A stretch of 57,522 bases of DNA. It comes from Bacteroidales bacterium (GTDB lineage: Bacteria > Bacteroidota > Bacteroidia > Bacteroidales > Marinilabiliaceae). The position numbers and the translations under genes are program-made. Below, one piece after another: positions 1 through 9,600 of this stretch. Every line of letters starts with the position of its first letter. Within the stretch, counting starts at the first letter, position 1. The DNA is taken from contig SUWW01000004.1 of assembly GCA_015061285.1 (NCBI GenBank), positions 64,341 to 121,862 of the forward strand. The letters run 5' to 3'. The notes under the pieces are model-generated. The model saw nothing but the letters and a program-made list of their open reading frames with translations. It had not been told where the DNA came from and ran no database searches.

Positions 1-342
1 TTGGATTTTGGAACGTCAATATCAGAACCTTGGATTTTAGTCCACCACTGATATTGCAGTATGTTTATTTTCGTTGACACCTTACTCTCTTGTTCTCATG
101 GATAATTTCGGATAAGTAATTGTGTTACAAACAATTTTTGTAGACACTATTTGTGATTGCGTGTTATTATTCAAAATTATCCGAGTTCTAAATTAACACT
201 TTTCTACCAAATGGCGAAAGAATAGAAGGCCTTTTTTGATTTCAACATCACAAATAGCTGGCTCTCATTTACTCGCCTTGAAGTAAATCTTGAGCCCCGC
301 AGCAACTGCCGCGGAGCTCAAACATCAGACTGAAAGGTCAAA
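1..342. other. Non-coding left edge with two inverted repeats
   Basis: I see no convincing gene. Two structures stand out. A perfect 9-bp inverted repeat, CAATATCAG (17-25) and CTGATATTG (48-56), encloses 22 nt. A hairpin at 290-321 pairs TTGAGC with GCTCAA around a GC-rich core, just beyond the stop of the leftward ATPase gene. The second could be a transcript end for that operon, but it lacks a clear T run on the minus strand. Confidence 0.4.
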
Positions 343-1092
343 TCATTGGTTGCTTAGAGTTGTAACCTCTTGATTTCCTTTCTTGTTAACTCTTCTATCC
401 TCGCCTCCGAGCACGTAGTAGTTGAACATCTCGCGGCATCGGCTCTGCACACGGTCACCATACTTCTTGCGCAGCTCTGGTGCTAGCATTGCAAAGTTGG
501 ATGTCACGAGGGTTACTGTACTATAGTCTGCACGGCTTTCGAGGATTAGACGAAGCAACTCGTGGCGATTGCCCATGTAGATGGCCTCCGTCGGTTCGCT
601 GCCCAAGTCCTGAATGCCAAGCATCGCCGCTTTCTTCATCCATCGTAGGCTCTCGCCCTCACAGAATCTGTCCACAATGTCATCGGCACGGAAGTTTGTC
701 CACGTCAGGTTCTCGCAGATTCCGTTGATGTAGAAACCACGGTCTCTGACTTCTCTCACGAACTCGCGAAGCACTTCAAGCGCCACACTCTTACCCGTGC
801 CAGTTTTTCCGCTGATAAAGATGCCCTTGTTCAAGTCCGCAGGTATCTCTTTTGCGGTCTCGGGGTCAATTGCCTTGCACGAAGGGTCGGCAAGCGCCCA
901 TAACATGAGGTTCTTGTAGACGAATGAGTTATCGTCGTCGATGATGAATGCAGGAATGCACAACTTACCTATCTGTATCAGATGGTCCCAATACGTTAGA
1001 AGCGAATCTCGCCCCATCGGTTTTCCCTCTACTCGCCTTACGAACGAAATTTGAGGATGCTGCTTACGCATCTCGCTGAGAATATCGCCCAT
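343..1092 (-). CDS. DnaC-like AAA+ ATPase, helicase-loader type
   Basis: The 249-aa protein has a Walker A motif GKTGTGKS at residues 95-102, a Walker-B-like segment around IQDLG (160-164) with Q in place of the usual first D, and a late YGDRVQSR segment (211-218) that fits the sensor/arginine region of DnaC/IstB-type ATPases. Members of this family load replicative helicase or assist transposition. Its position as the last gene of a four-gene leftward operon behind an initiator-like protein favours replication of the mobile element. The first 60 residues have no recognisable domain. The ATPase assignment is firm; the loader role is inferred from family and neighbours. Confidence 0.8.
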   Translation of the reverse strand: MGDILSEMRKQHPQISFVRRVEGKPMGRDSLLTYWDHLIQIGKLCIPAFIIDDDNSFVYKNLMLWALADPSCKAIDPETAKEIPADLNKGIFISGKTGTGKSVALEVLREFVREVRDRGFYINGICENLTWTNFRADDIVDRFCEGESLRWMKKAAMLGIQDLGSEPTEAIYMGNRHELLRLILESRADYSTVTLVTSNFAMLAPELRKKYGDRVQSRCREMFNYYVLGGEDRRVNKKGNQEVTTLSNQ

Positions 1093-1123
1093 GCTTTCTG
1101 TTTTTGCTATAGCTTTCTATTTG

Positions 1124-2062
1124 TTAGAACGGGCATGGATTGCCATTCTCGTCGATTGTTAACTCGACTCGCGGCAGACTCACCTCTGAGTTTTTCCATG
1201 TGTCGTTTGAGTATTTCACTTCCTTCTTTTTGCTCGGTTTCGTGACCTTGTCGCCGCGGCCCTGGGCTGGCTTGTACAGTCCCGCATAGCCCTGCTTGAC
1301 GGAGTACTCCACGATAGCCTCGGCATAGTCTGCATTTCCCTCCGACATTTCAAGTAGGAGTTCAACCTGCTTTTTGATGCTCGCAAGGCCTTTAAGCTTT
1401 GGCGACATTTCTTTCTTGTGGGCATACCACCGCATCACTATTGCTTGCCATCGCTCATCAAGCTGATTGAAATAATCTTCTTGAATTTCTGTTCTCGGCA
1501 AAACAACGCCATCGGGCGTTCCCCTAAAACAATACGAAGTATTATCTGTTTCTTTCTTTATTTGTTTGTTTATAGCATCGAAATCGGTAACGGCCGTTAC
1601 AATTTTCGATGGGTCACCCATGATTTTGGCTTGTTTTTCGGTCGTTATGGCGCTTGGGTCAGGTTCGGATGTAGCATCTCCATTTGAGTTTTGGTCAGTT
1701 TTAGCTCCCCAACGCCTTTCGGCGCTGCGTCTTCCAGCTTCCCGCCGCTCATCGAGCGCACTCTGATACTGCTTCATCTCGTCTATTAGATCCTGGTCGA
1801 AGAAGCGAGTTCCATCTTCGGAAATCGTAAATAGGCCAAAATCCATAATTACAGACTTGACTATGCCGTTCGGACAACGCAGATGCCAACCGAACGAATC
1901 GAAATCGGTGGGTAGAGAGCCGTCTCTTGAACTGCGAAGCAAACCGAGTATGCCAACATAAATTCCGAAACCTTCCCAGCCTAGTTTCTTACGCATGGCT
2001 ATAACGCTCGGTAATTCATGAGAGTTAGCAGACATGCGATACCACAGCTGTTCGGTCTTCAT
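1124..2062 (-). CDS. DUF4373 (Lin1244/Lin1753-like) replication-type protein
   Basis: The 312-aa protein begins with a block (about residues 1-115) typical of the Lin1244/Lin1753-like domain (DUF4373), including the GWEGFGIYVGIL and FFDQDLIDEM regions. This domain is common in Bacteroidetes phages and integrative elements and resembles the N-terminal part of DnaD-like initiators. A polar linker follows, then an acidic helix-rich region (about 200-270) and a basic KPSKKKEVK stretch. It sits 31 nt upstream of the DnaC-like ATPase on the same strand, the usual order for an initiator and a helicase loader. The replication role is inferred; no biochemical motif proves it. Confidence 0.7.
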   Translation of the reverse strand: MKTEQLWYRMSANSHELPSVIAMRKKLGWEGFGIYVGILGLLRSSRDGSLPTDFDSFGWHLRCPNGIVKSVIMDFGLFTISEDGTRFFDQDLIDEMKQYQSALDERREAGRRSAERRWGAKTDQNSNGDATSEPDPSAITTEKQAKIMGDPSKIVTAVTDFDAINKQIKKETDNTSYCFRGTPDGVVLPRTEIQEDYFNQLDERWQAIVMRWYAHKKEMSPKLKGLASIKKQVELLLEMSEGNADYAEAIVEYSVKQGYAGLYKPAQGRGDKVTKPSKKKEVKYSNDTWKNSEVSLPRVELTIDENGNPCPF

Positions 2063-2143
2063 TACTATGTTTCTTTACTGTTTGTCATTATGTCTTATGC
2101 ATAAGGGGTGAGGCAAGCCGAGGCTCACCTCAAGCCCCAATGA

Positions 2144-2443
2144 TTAAACTTGTGTACTGTCAGAAGTAGAGTCTGGCACGTCTGCGAACATCTTGTCTTC
2201 CTCGTTGATGCCTTCGATGTAGATGTCGAAGTGCTTAGCAAGGAATCTGGCGATGCTGCGACTGACGAAGTGTGAACTCTTTTCGTAGTGCAACTCGTTG
2301 AGCCGTTGCATCACAATCTTGTTCTTGTGAATAAGCCGTGACCACACGTATCTGTGGTTGAGCCCCAACGCACGAGAAATCTCAAGCTTGAGCACTCTTC
2401 CGACTCTCAACTTCTGACCATTGTCGATGATTATGTTGTCCAT
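2144..2443 (-). CDS. Small basic protein with possible helix-turn-helix
   Basis: This 99-aa protein is not one I recognise. Residues 18-45 (EISRALGLNHRYVWSRLI and nearby) could form a helix-turn-helix, and the following 40 residues are helical and basic. The C-terminal tail is acidic and rich in S, D and T. It lies inside the leftward replication operon, between the 142-aa protein and the DUF4373 protein, so a DNA-binding accessory role in replication or regulation is plausible. Spacing to the neighbours is 80-130 nt, looser than in the other operons of the element. Confidence 0.55.
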   Translation of the reverse strand: MDNIIIDNGQKLRVGRVLKLEISRALGLNHRYVWSRLIHKNKIVMQRLNELHYEKSSHFVSRSIARFLAKHFDIYIEGINEEDKMFADVPDSTSDSTQV

Positions 2444-2576
2444 CTAATCACCCTCCTTGCCCACGTCTGGGCTTCTGATTGTCCGACGAACCTTTGGCAT
2501 CGTCGGTTTGCTGTTGGTTGCATTCTGTTGCAAGTGTTGTTTGATACTGTGCATAGCTATATGCTTTTAGTTGCGC

Positions 2577-3005
2577 CTACTTGCGTTTGACATTGAACTT
2601 AATTTTCTTGCCCTGAGCAATGTCTCGCTCGTTCTGACGAATAAGTGCATTGTGAATGCTGATGGCTGTTGCAGACTGATTCTTACTGCGAGGCTTGCCA
2701 ATGAATACACCTGGATTGGCCTTGCAGAAACGACAGATGTCGTACTTACTCTTGAATGGAGCGTCCGGACCCTCACACAATCGAGGATCACTTCGTTTAA
2801 TTATCTGATTAGCTGTTGCAAACCCCAGATACAATTCCTCCTTGCTATCTTCGGTGTCTTCAAGTTGACGCTCTGACACCTTGGCGCTTATGGCCTCACT
2901 CAATGCGCCAGTCTGCTCGCTGAGAGCCTCCTGAACAGACTTCTTCACTGTCTTCTCTATGATAGACAGGAAAGGTCCCATCATAGAATTGAAATCTTCT
3001 TCCAT
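2577..3005 (-). CDS. Hypothetical 142-aa protein, first gene of replication operon
   Basis: The N-terminal third (about residues 8-55) is a long amphipathic helix with an EAISAKVSERQ segment, possibly coiled coil. The C-terminal half contains CRFCKANPG (a CxxC pair) and ends with a lysine-rich tail. I do not recognise a family. It is divergent from the CI-like repressor gene across a 280-bp region packed with TTGCA-type half-sites, so it is probably the first gene of the repressed lytic or replicative operon. A DNA- or partner-binding role is only an inference. Confidence 0.55.
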   Translation of the reverse strand: MEEDFNSMMGPFLSIIEKTVKKSVQEALSEQTGALSEAISAKVSERQLEDTEDSKEELYLGFATANQIIKRSDPRLCEGPDAPFKSKYDICRFCKANPGVFIGKPRSKNQSATAISIHNALIRQNERDIAQGKKIKFNVKRK

Positions 3006-3053
3006 GACATAGTCATATTATGTCCGCAACTGCTCTGCTCGGTTGCAGAAACG

Positions 3054-3143
3054 GTTGCAAACGGTTGCGTCCTTGCGGACGTGAATTGTCTTACTGTTAA
3101 AATTGCAACTGACTGCAATATTTAGATTGCATTAAGTTGCACA
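3054..3143. promoter_or_regulatory. Three operator-like palindromes between repressor and replication operon
   Basis: ATTGCA-N6-TGCAAT is perfect at 3102-3119. A second copy at 3126-3143 has an intact left half and TGCACA on the right, exactly 24 bp further on. A third, weaker copy, GTTGCA-N6-TGCG, is at 3054-3069. All have a 6-bp gap. The layout of phased, graded operators between divergent repressor and replication genes resembles phage OR regions. Matching sites occur in front of the integrases at 22714 and 22831. The binding protein is inferred to be the adjacent CI-like repressor. Confidence 0.6.
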
Positions 3144-3285
3144 ATTCAAATTAACCATATAACTTTGCCACGTGATAACTAGTATATACAAAGCTGTATA
3201 GCGCATTTGAGGTCGCAAAGTTACTTAATTACTCTCTAATTACGTAGTCTTGCGGGCACTTTTTGTATTTATATTCCTTTTTGAT

Positions 3286-3720
3286 ATGGCAGGCCAGAAC
3301 ATCGTAGATCGCTTGATGATTATGTATGATTGTGATACTCAGGCGAAACTTGCGCAGAAGTTAAATTTCACGGAGGCGTGCATCTCGCAATGGCGAAGCA
3401 CGGGAAATGCCAATTTGAACACGGTGATACCTCAAGCGGTGGCTATGGGCATAAATCTGAACTGGCTCGTGACGGGTATTGGTGAGAAAAAAATCGCCTT
3501 TGGGCGTAGGAATAAGGATGACGAGGCGAATGTGGCTGTGACACTTGCCAAGCGCGAAGTGGAACGTCAGAAAGTTCAGGTCGAAAAGCTGACCGACCAG
3601 AATCAAAAACTCTTCGACATAATCGTCGGTCTACAAGAAGAACTCAAGAAGAAGGACAAAGTGATTGAGCGCAAGGAAAAACAGATTGAGCGTCTAATCG
3701 AGAAAATTGGCGAGAAATAG
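3286..3720 (+). CDS. CI-like helix-turn-helix repressor with coiled-coil tail
   Basis: Taking the ATG at 3286, rather than a TTG 36 nt upstream, gives 144 aa starting MAGQNIVDRLM. Residues 1-65 match the phage CI repressor helix-turn-helix fold: QAKLAQKLNFTEACISQW is the recognition unit and GINLNWLVTGIG its usual end. The remaining 75 residues are a K/E-rich heptad-like coiled coil. There is no S24 peptidase domain, so LexA-style self-cleavage is not expected. It faces the replication operon across clustered palindromes and is the obvious candidate master repressor of the element. Confidence 0.75.
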   Translation: MAGQNIVDRLMIMYDCDTQAKLAQKLNFTEACISQWRSTGNANLNTVIPQAVAMGINLNWLVTGIGEKKIAFGRRNKDDEANVAVTLAKREVERQKVQVEKLTDQNQKLFDIIVGLQEELKKKDKVIERKEKQIERLIEKIGEK

Positions 3721-3984
3721 CGATTCGACCTATATTTTACTGAGGTTCGACCTTGCTTCTTAGTGGTATTTGTAGCCTTTGCTCAATCAATACCACAAAG
3801 CACTTCAATAGCGCCCAATTGATACGAGTCAAAACTCAATCGCTTATCAATCAAGACACAACGATCCTCAGTTTCTACCCAATAGAGACGCAATAGATAC
3901 GTAGTTACAACATAATTATGACATGGTCATGACGAGGTAATATCGCAGTTGAGTCATAGTCTCGACGTAATTAGTCATGTCTAC

Positions 3985-4746
3985 CTACACTTCGATATAT
4001 CTACCTTTATCGAATGTAAGATGCTCATTGTGGAATGCGTACCCGAATTGGTTGCAGATGCAATGCGTTTTGCCTATGGTCTTTTCGATATTGCGATGAG
4101 AGTGTCCATAGATCCAGAAATCAATTCCGCTTTGCTCTATGTAGTCGGACAGTTCGACGGTGAAAGCGCCATTGATTTTGCTTCCTTGAAACTCTTGCGC
4201 CATAAGCTGATATGACGGAACATGATGCGTGACGACAATCTTATATTTTGCATTACTCTCCGCAACGGACTTCTTGATAAACTCCAAGCATCGCCTGTGT
4301 TCCCGATTGAAGTCGGAGAAAGTAAGCATCTCCTCACCATAAAGAATACGTCGAAAATCGCTCACGCATTGCTCGGTGACGTAAGCATCCTTCAGGTCGA
4401 TATTCGCCCACAAGGTCGATACTATGAAGTCCACATTTTCGATTCTGACAACAGTGTTATAGTAGTAATGCACATTGTGTCGTATCTCGCCGATCAATCC
4501 GTCGTGCATTGTGGCCAAGTCGTAGTATTTATAAAACTCATGATTGCCCAAGGCCACGATGACCTGTTGGTAGTTTTCCGATGCCCAATCCCAGAAAGGG
4601 TGCGTCCGATAATTGTCATCGCCAAGGTAACCTATGTCGCCAGCAAGCACGAGTATGTCGCCATTAACGCGTAGCGGCTCTTGTCGCAGAACTCTCCAGT
4701 TTTCGGCAAACTCAATATGAAGGTCTGATGCAAACTGTATTTTCAT
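3985..4746 (-). CDS. Calcineurin-like metallophosphoesterase
   Basis: The 253-aa protein carries the full metallophosphoesterase signature: DLH at residues 8-10, GDI with D37, GNHE at 67-70, a THH block near 173, and GHSHRN near 214. These residues bind the two catalytic metals. The substrate cannot be told from sequence. It starts 5 nt after the stop of the nucleotidyltransferase gene and is the last gene of a three-gene leftward unit with a winged-helix protein and a nucleotidyltransferase. A phosphodiesterase that reverses or finishes a nucleotidyl modification would fit, but that is inference. Confidence 0.85.
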   Translation of the reverse strand: MKIQFASDLHIEFAENWRVLRQEPLRVNGDILVLAGDIGYLGDDNYRTHPFWDWASENYQQVIVALGNHEFYKYYDLATMHDGLIGEIRHNVHYYYNTVVRIENVDFIVSTLWANIDLKDAYVTEQCVSDFRRILYGEEMLTFSDFNREHRRCLEFIKKSVAESNAKYKIVVTHHVPSYQLMAQEFQGSKINGAFTVELSDYIEQSGIDFWIYGHSHRNIEKTIGKTHCICNQFGYAFHNEHLTFDKGRYIEV

Positions 4747-4751
4747 GCCTA

Positions 4752-5528
4752 TTATTTTACAATGAACGTACTCTTTAACGCATCGAGGTAGGCCTGTATC
4801 GCCTCTGCATCTCTATCCAACGCATCCTGTAACGATTGGCTTGGCAATTCCTTTTCTATTGCAGATACGTATTCCATCACGCTATCATAAACATACTGAG
4901 ACACGGCTATTGGTTCAGGTATGGATGCTGTGGCAATAAGTTTCAGCACGTCGGTCTTATGTTTCTTGATGTCTTTCGTATTTACTTGTTTCCCGTTGGC
5001 CTTATCTTGTAGAAGATTCAGATATGCACGCGCCTTCAAGCAAATGAGAGCCGCAGGAGTGGCAATACGCAGCCCGTCTTGCTCCTCACTGTTAGCAACA
5101 GTAAGCTCATAGTTTTCATCATCCATCATTATGGCCGAAAGACTCGAAAGATCTTCCGACAACGGAATCGGCTCGATGCGAAAGCCCGAAGGTTCACCAA
5201 GCACATTTGAGTGGCGCGACAATAATTCTATTTGCACTGGATAGCCAGTCTTCTCGGTCGTGAATCTATATAGCGTGTAAGTAGGTGTCTTGTCATCCTT
5301 CTCGCGTTTGCCAGCTTTATATTCGCCATCCTTGATGAACTGCCAAAACGCATCGCCATATTCCTTGGTCATATTCTCTACGACCAGAATCATGTCAATG
5401 TCATTGGTGGCACGCGGACGCATATCGGTGTCACTCAAGACAATATCGCATGCTGTACCGCCAATAATCACATAGTTATCCTTGAAATTGGCGAAAGCCT
5501 CTCTGAACTTATCTAATCCTATTACCAT
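4752..5528 (-). CDS. Nucleotidyltransferase, AbiEii/type IV toxin-like
   Basis: The 258-aa protein has an N-terminal polymerase-beta-type nucleotidyltransferase core: IIGGTA (21-26) followed by TNDIDM with D43 and D45, and a later IELLS strand that could carry the third acidic residue. The C-terminal half is helical. Its start overlaps the end of the upstream winged-helix gene by 7 nt, so the two are translationally coupled as in AbiE-type type IV toxin-antitoxin pairs. The distinct AbiEii at 13493 shows only motif-level similarity. The toxin role is inferred from motif and gene order. Confidence 0.7.
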   Translation of the reverse strand: MVIGLDKFREAFANFKDNYVIIGGTACDIVLSDTDMRPRATNDIDMILVVENMTKEYGDAFWQFIKDGEYKAGKREKDDKTPTYTLYRFTTEKTGYPVQIELLSRHSNVLGEPSGFRIEPIPLSEDLSSLSAIMMDDENYELTVANSEEQDGLRIATPAALICLKARAYLNLLQDKANGKQVNTKDIKKHKTDVLKLIATASIPEPIAVSQYVYDSVMEYVSAIEKELPSQSLQDALDRDAEAIQAYLDALKSTFIVK

Positions 5529-6469
5529 AGTTTACTAATCATTGATTCTAATTCCTTTTCTATTCTTGGGTCTCGGTCATCACGTAGCGTGAGATAGAGC
5601 GACAACTGGTCCGCATAGTATTGGTATAACGGTGGGTAATTCCAAATCTCTATACAGATGTCGCCCTCTACGTCATTAGCGTTGACAAAGGCGCTTCTGT
5701 CCGCCAGACTATTATAGTCTTTAGCGTTCACCACGTACGTAGTCACTTCGTCTGGATTCAATGCCGTATAGTGAGCCATGGCACTGATGCCACCGTAAGT
5801 CAGTTGTTGTTTCGTTGTGACGCCATCGCAATATATCTTCTTTTTGACGGGGCTCTTCAAAAATGGCAACGTGCGCTCCCACACCTCTTTCTTGCTCCCA
5901 TCAAAATGAATGTGCTTCACTCGATTCTCATCCATCTCAATTTTGCATAGCTGAAGGTCTTCAAAGTTCTTGAATGCCCTTGAAATCGTTACGTATGAGA
6001 ACGGCATCTTAGTCTCTATATCCGCCATCGACCAGCCATTCAAATCGTCTATCTGCAAATGGTATAATAGGATGTATTGAGCGGCAGCCGACAGCTCTTC
6101 CGTTTTCTGTCGATTGCTATCTCTTGTATTGATGATCAAGAACGGTAAAAAGGCGAACTTGTTGGAGACGATAAAATACACACCTCTTTCTACGAGTCTA
6201 TTCCGCTCTACAAATTGAAGATTATCAAACAAGAAAACGATGGGCAGTCGCAGAATGCTTTCTAAGCGATTTGCAAGTCGTGAGCAATCCATAGAGGCGT
6301 GATTCTCTTCCTTCTTTGCACTCAAAAGACAAAACGCCTTATCGTTAAATGTCGCTCGATAGAACCTGAACTTCAGTTTCGTGTCTATCGGGATTCTTTT
6401 CAACACGCTGTCTTCAAATTGAGACAAATACAACGCTTTGCCTGCTACTATAACATCGGAGGTCTTCAT
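5522..6469 (-). CDS. Winged-helix protein, candidate partner of the nucleotidyltransferase
   Basis: This 315-aa protein is the first gene of a three-gene leftward unit. Residues 128-185 look like a MarR-type winged helix, with WSMADIETKMPFSYVTISRA as the helix-turn-helix. The N-terminal 120 residues contain a strand-rich segment that resembles no domain I can name. The C-terminal third contains YGGISAMAHYTAL, like the sensor part of AbiEi-type antitoxins. Coupling to the nucleotidyltransferase suggests it is the antitoxin and autorepressor of that unit. It is divergent from the helicase operon with a 192-bp gap, so it could also affect that promoter. Confidence 0.55.
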   Translation of the reverse strand: MKTSDVIVAGKALYLSQFEDSVLKRIPIDTKLKFRFYRATFNDKAFCLLSAKKEENHASMDCSRLANRLESILRLPIVFLFDNLQFVERNRLVERGVYFIVSNKFAFLPFLIINTRDSNRQKTEELSAAAQYILLYHLQIDDLNGWSMADIETKMPFSYVTISRAFKNFEDLQLCKIEMDENRVKHIHFDGSKKEVWERTLPFLKSPVKKKIYCDGVTTKQQLTYGGISAMAHYTALNPDEVTTYVVNAKDYNSLADRSAFVNANDVEGDICIEIWNYPPLYQYYADQLSLYLTLRDDRDPRIEKELESMISKLW

Positions 6470-6661
6470 TATTTTGTGCTATTTTCACTTCGTATGAAAA
6501 CAGTACAAAATTGTAGAAAATACTTGAAAGTGCAAAGCTTCGAGATACTTTTCTGAAGCATACTAATCGTTATATCCTTACTCCAAAGTGCATTAACCTC
6601 TACATTTACACATCCACCCACCCATTCCTTTGCAGTCTGAGATTCATGTTTCAGACTGACA

Positions 6662-9600
6662 ATGACCAGACGAAATAGAAAGAACGCCGCGCTCGACGGA
6701 GTATATACACCAGCAGCAAAGGGCGTGGAGACGCTCGATACGCTAATCCCAGACTCAATGGATGAAGGCATGAGGTCGGCTCTTGAGCGACTTGACAAAG
6801 CACTTGGTGGCGATGTGGCGGGCTTCGTATGCGCAAGGCTCAAGATAAGCAGAGACCAACTGGCGCAGTACTTCAAGGCGGAGCAAGTTGACTCCATCGC
6901 GCTCGCAATATACAACATTGAAGCTCGGCATGAGGCCATGGTGTGTGGCGACGAGACGGGTGTGGGCAAAGGCCGTCAGGCGGCTGGCATCGTCAGATAC
7001 GCCAAAGAGAATGGAAGACTGCCAATATTCTTCACCGAGAAGAAGAACCTCTTTTCGGATTTCTATAGGGATGCAAAAGATACTGGCATCGCGCATTACA
7101 AGCCACTCATCATAAACTCGGACGGCGCAGTCTACGACTACGACAAGTGCATCGACTCGACACCTGGTGCAGAGAAGTACGAGGCAGTCTACGAACCGCT
7201 TCCGAATGCCGAGATGGCTAAGATCTTCAAGAGCAAGAAGATGCCCGATGGCTATGACTATATCCTCTGCACCTATTCGCAGCTATCCGACAGCGAGGAG
7301 AAGACGGCGTTCCTAAGTGCCGTAGCGAAATCTGGGAAAGCGATATATGTATGCGACGAGGCTCATAACGCAGCTGGTCAGTCGAGCCGTGGTGACGTGA
7401 TGCGAACGCTCATCAGCGAAGAGGACTGCGACGTGGTGTTCTTGTCGGCAACATTCGCCAAAGCTCCGAAGAACTTGCTGCTATACATACAGAGAACGAA
7501 ACTCAAGGACTGCACAACGCCACTCACATTGTCATTGGCCATAAGTCGTGGTGGAATACCATTGCAAGAGTTGATCTCCTCGCTACTCGTGGAGAGCGGA
7601 CAGATGGTACGCCGCCAGCGAGACAACACAAAGATTGAGGTCAACTACAACAACACAGACGAGGCGGATAGGCAGATTGACGATGTCAACTACAACCGCA
7701 TTATGCGTTTCGTGAGAGATGCACTGAGCCTCCAGAACATGCACGTTCGTGAACTAATCTCGCAACTCAAAGCGCAGAAGATACTGCCTAAATCAGCCAA
7801 GCCATACAGCATATTCTCATACATGTTCGTCATTACTAATGCACTTCTGCTCGCTATCAAGGCGAAGAGCGTGGTGCGAAAGACGATTGAGCATGTGAGG
7901 GATGGGCGTGCTGTTGTAATCGGACTGAGCCAGACATCAGCAGCGCATCTTGAACCGCAGCGACTCATCAACTTGATGGGTCGAAACGTCAAGGTTGGTG
8001 ACTTAGTGCGAGGTGATTTTGCGCAGTATCTCTTGTTCATCTTGGAGCGTTCGCTTGTCATTTCGCAAGGTAAGGACGAGGAGGAAAACGAGGACGGCAG
8101 TCACAAAGACCAGAAGACTATTCTCGACCTCGACTATGCGAAACTCTTTGCCGAAGGAACAATTACGGGCACGCAGTTGCAGGAGTCCATCATCATCAGA
8201 CAGGAATACGAGCGCATCAAGAAGGAGATTCTTGACGAGAAGTTCGGCATACCACTCTCGCCGATTGACCTAATCAAGCAGATGCTCGTGAAAGAAGATG
8301 TTGGCGGACGAAAGATACGAGTCGAAGAGTGTACTGGCCGTCAACTCGGTCTTGAATATCCAAAGCTCGACGACTTCACGCTCGGCAAACTCATTGAGCG
8401 CAAAAAAGTTGACACGGGCAAGATGTATAACGACTTCCAGTGCAACAACATCGATGTGCTCATTATTAATGCGGCTGGAGCAACTGGAGCATCGGCACAT
8501 GCGAAGATCATACCTGGTAAAGTGCCATTGGAGAAGGTTCGTCAGCGTGTGATGATAATCGCACAGCCAGAGTTGAACGTAGCCACGGAGATTCAGAAGC
8601 GAGGCCGTATCAATAGAACAGGTCAGGTCAAGTTGCCTATTTATGAGTATGTGACCTCGTTCATTCCATACGAGAGTCGCACGATGATGATGCTCCGTAA
8701 GAAGCTAAAGTCGCTCGATGCAAACACGACTGGTTCACAACGTCAGAACGAAAATGTGGTTTCCGAGTTCGTAGACTTCGATAATAAGTATGGCGACGAG
8801 GTTGTGAAAAACTGGCTCACGCAGCACGATCAGGAAGCGAAGATGCTCTTCCCCGATACAGACGGCAAGGTCAGCCAAAACGGATGCGCAAAGGACGCAA
8901 CGGGACACGCTGCAATCTTCGACACTACGGCACAAGAACAGATGTTCTCGGCTATCATCGACGACTACAAAGAGTTGGAGAAGAACTTGCAGTCCATGGG
9001 CTTGTGGGACTTGGAGACTCAAAGGCTCGACATGCAGGCAAAGCTCATCTCGGAACGTTTGCTAACGTACAGAGCGAAGGTCAAGTCATCGCTTGGTGGC
9101 TCATCATACATAGGACTATACGAGTGCCGTGTCGGTGGTAAACCGTACCTGCCCGAGGAGGTGGTCAATATGACCAAGTCTGGCATCGAGGGCTATGGCG
9201 GGCGGTGCTACATATCCATCGATTTGGAGAACGAAATCTCGCAGTGGTACGCCAACCGATGGACGAATGGTGCGCAGTTCAAGCCAGCATTCGATGCTCG
9301 ACGAAAGAAACTCACCGACGAATATGAAGATCTCGTGAAGACGCTCGCCGACGAAGACGAGATTGACGATGCCAAGCAGCTCTTTCAGATGAAGCTCAAC
9401 AAACTGAATCTCGACGAGCAGGCGGCAAGCGAGAGAAATGTAGCGACTTGCGAGCAGGTGAAAAACGGCCTCAAGAAGATACGCATCGGTGATGTCGTTC
9501 GTGAGTTTTTGCCGCTCAAACGCACGCAGTCGGACGGTACGGAAGTCTATCCCATGGCTATCCTTACGAGTATCTCGTTCGGCAAGGAGGACAAGGACAA

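Noticed and set aside
3041-3070. Replication-origin iterons made of repeated GGTTGC units.
   Set aside because: Only three copies with uneven spacing (12 and 10 bp); they fit better as half-sites of the operator palindromes. A role in replication is not excluded.
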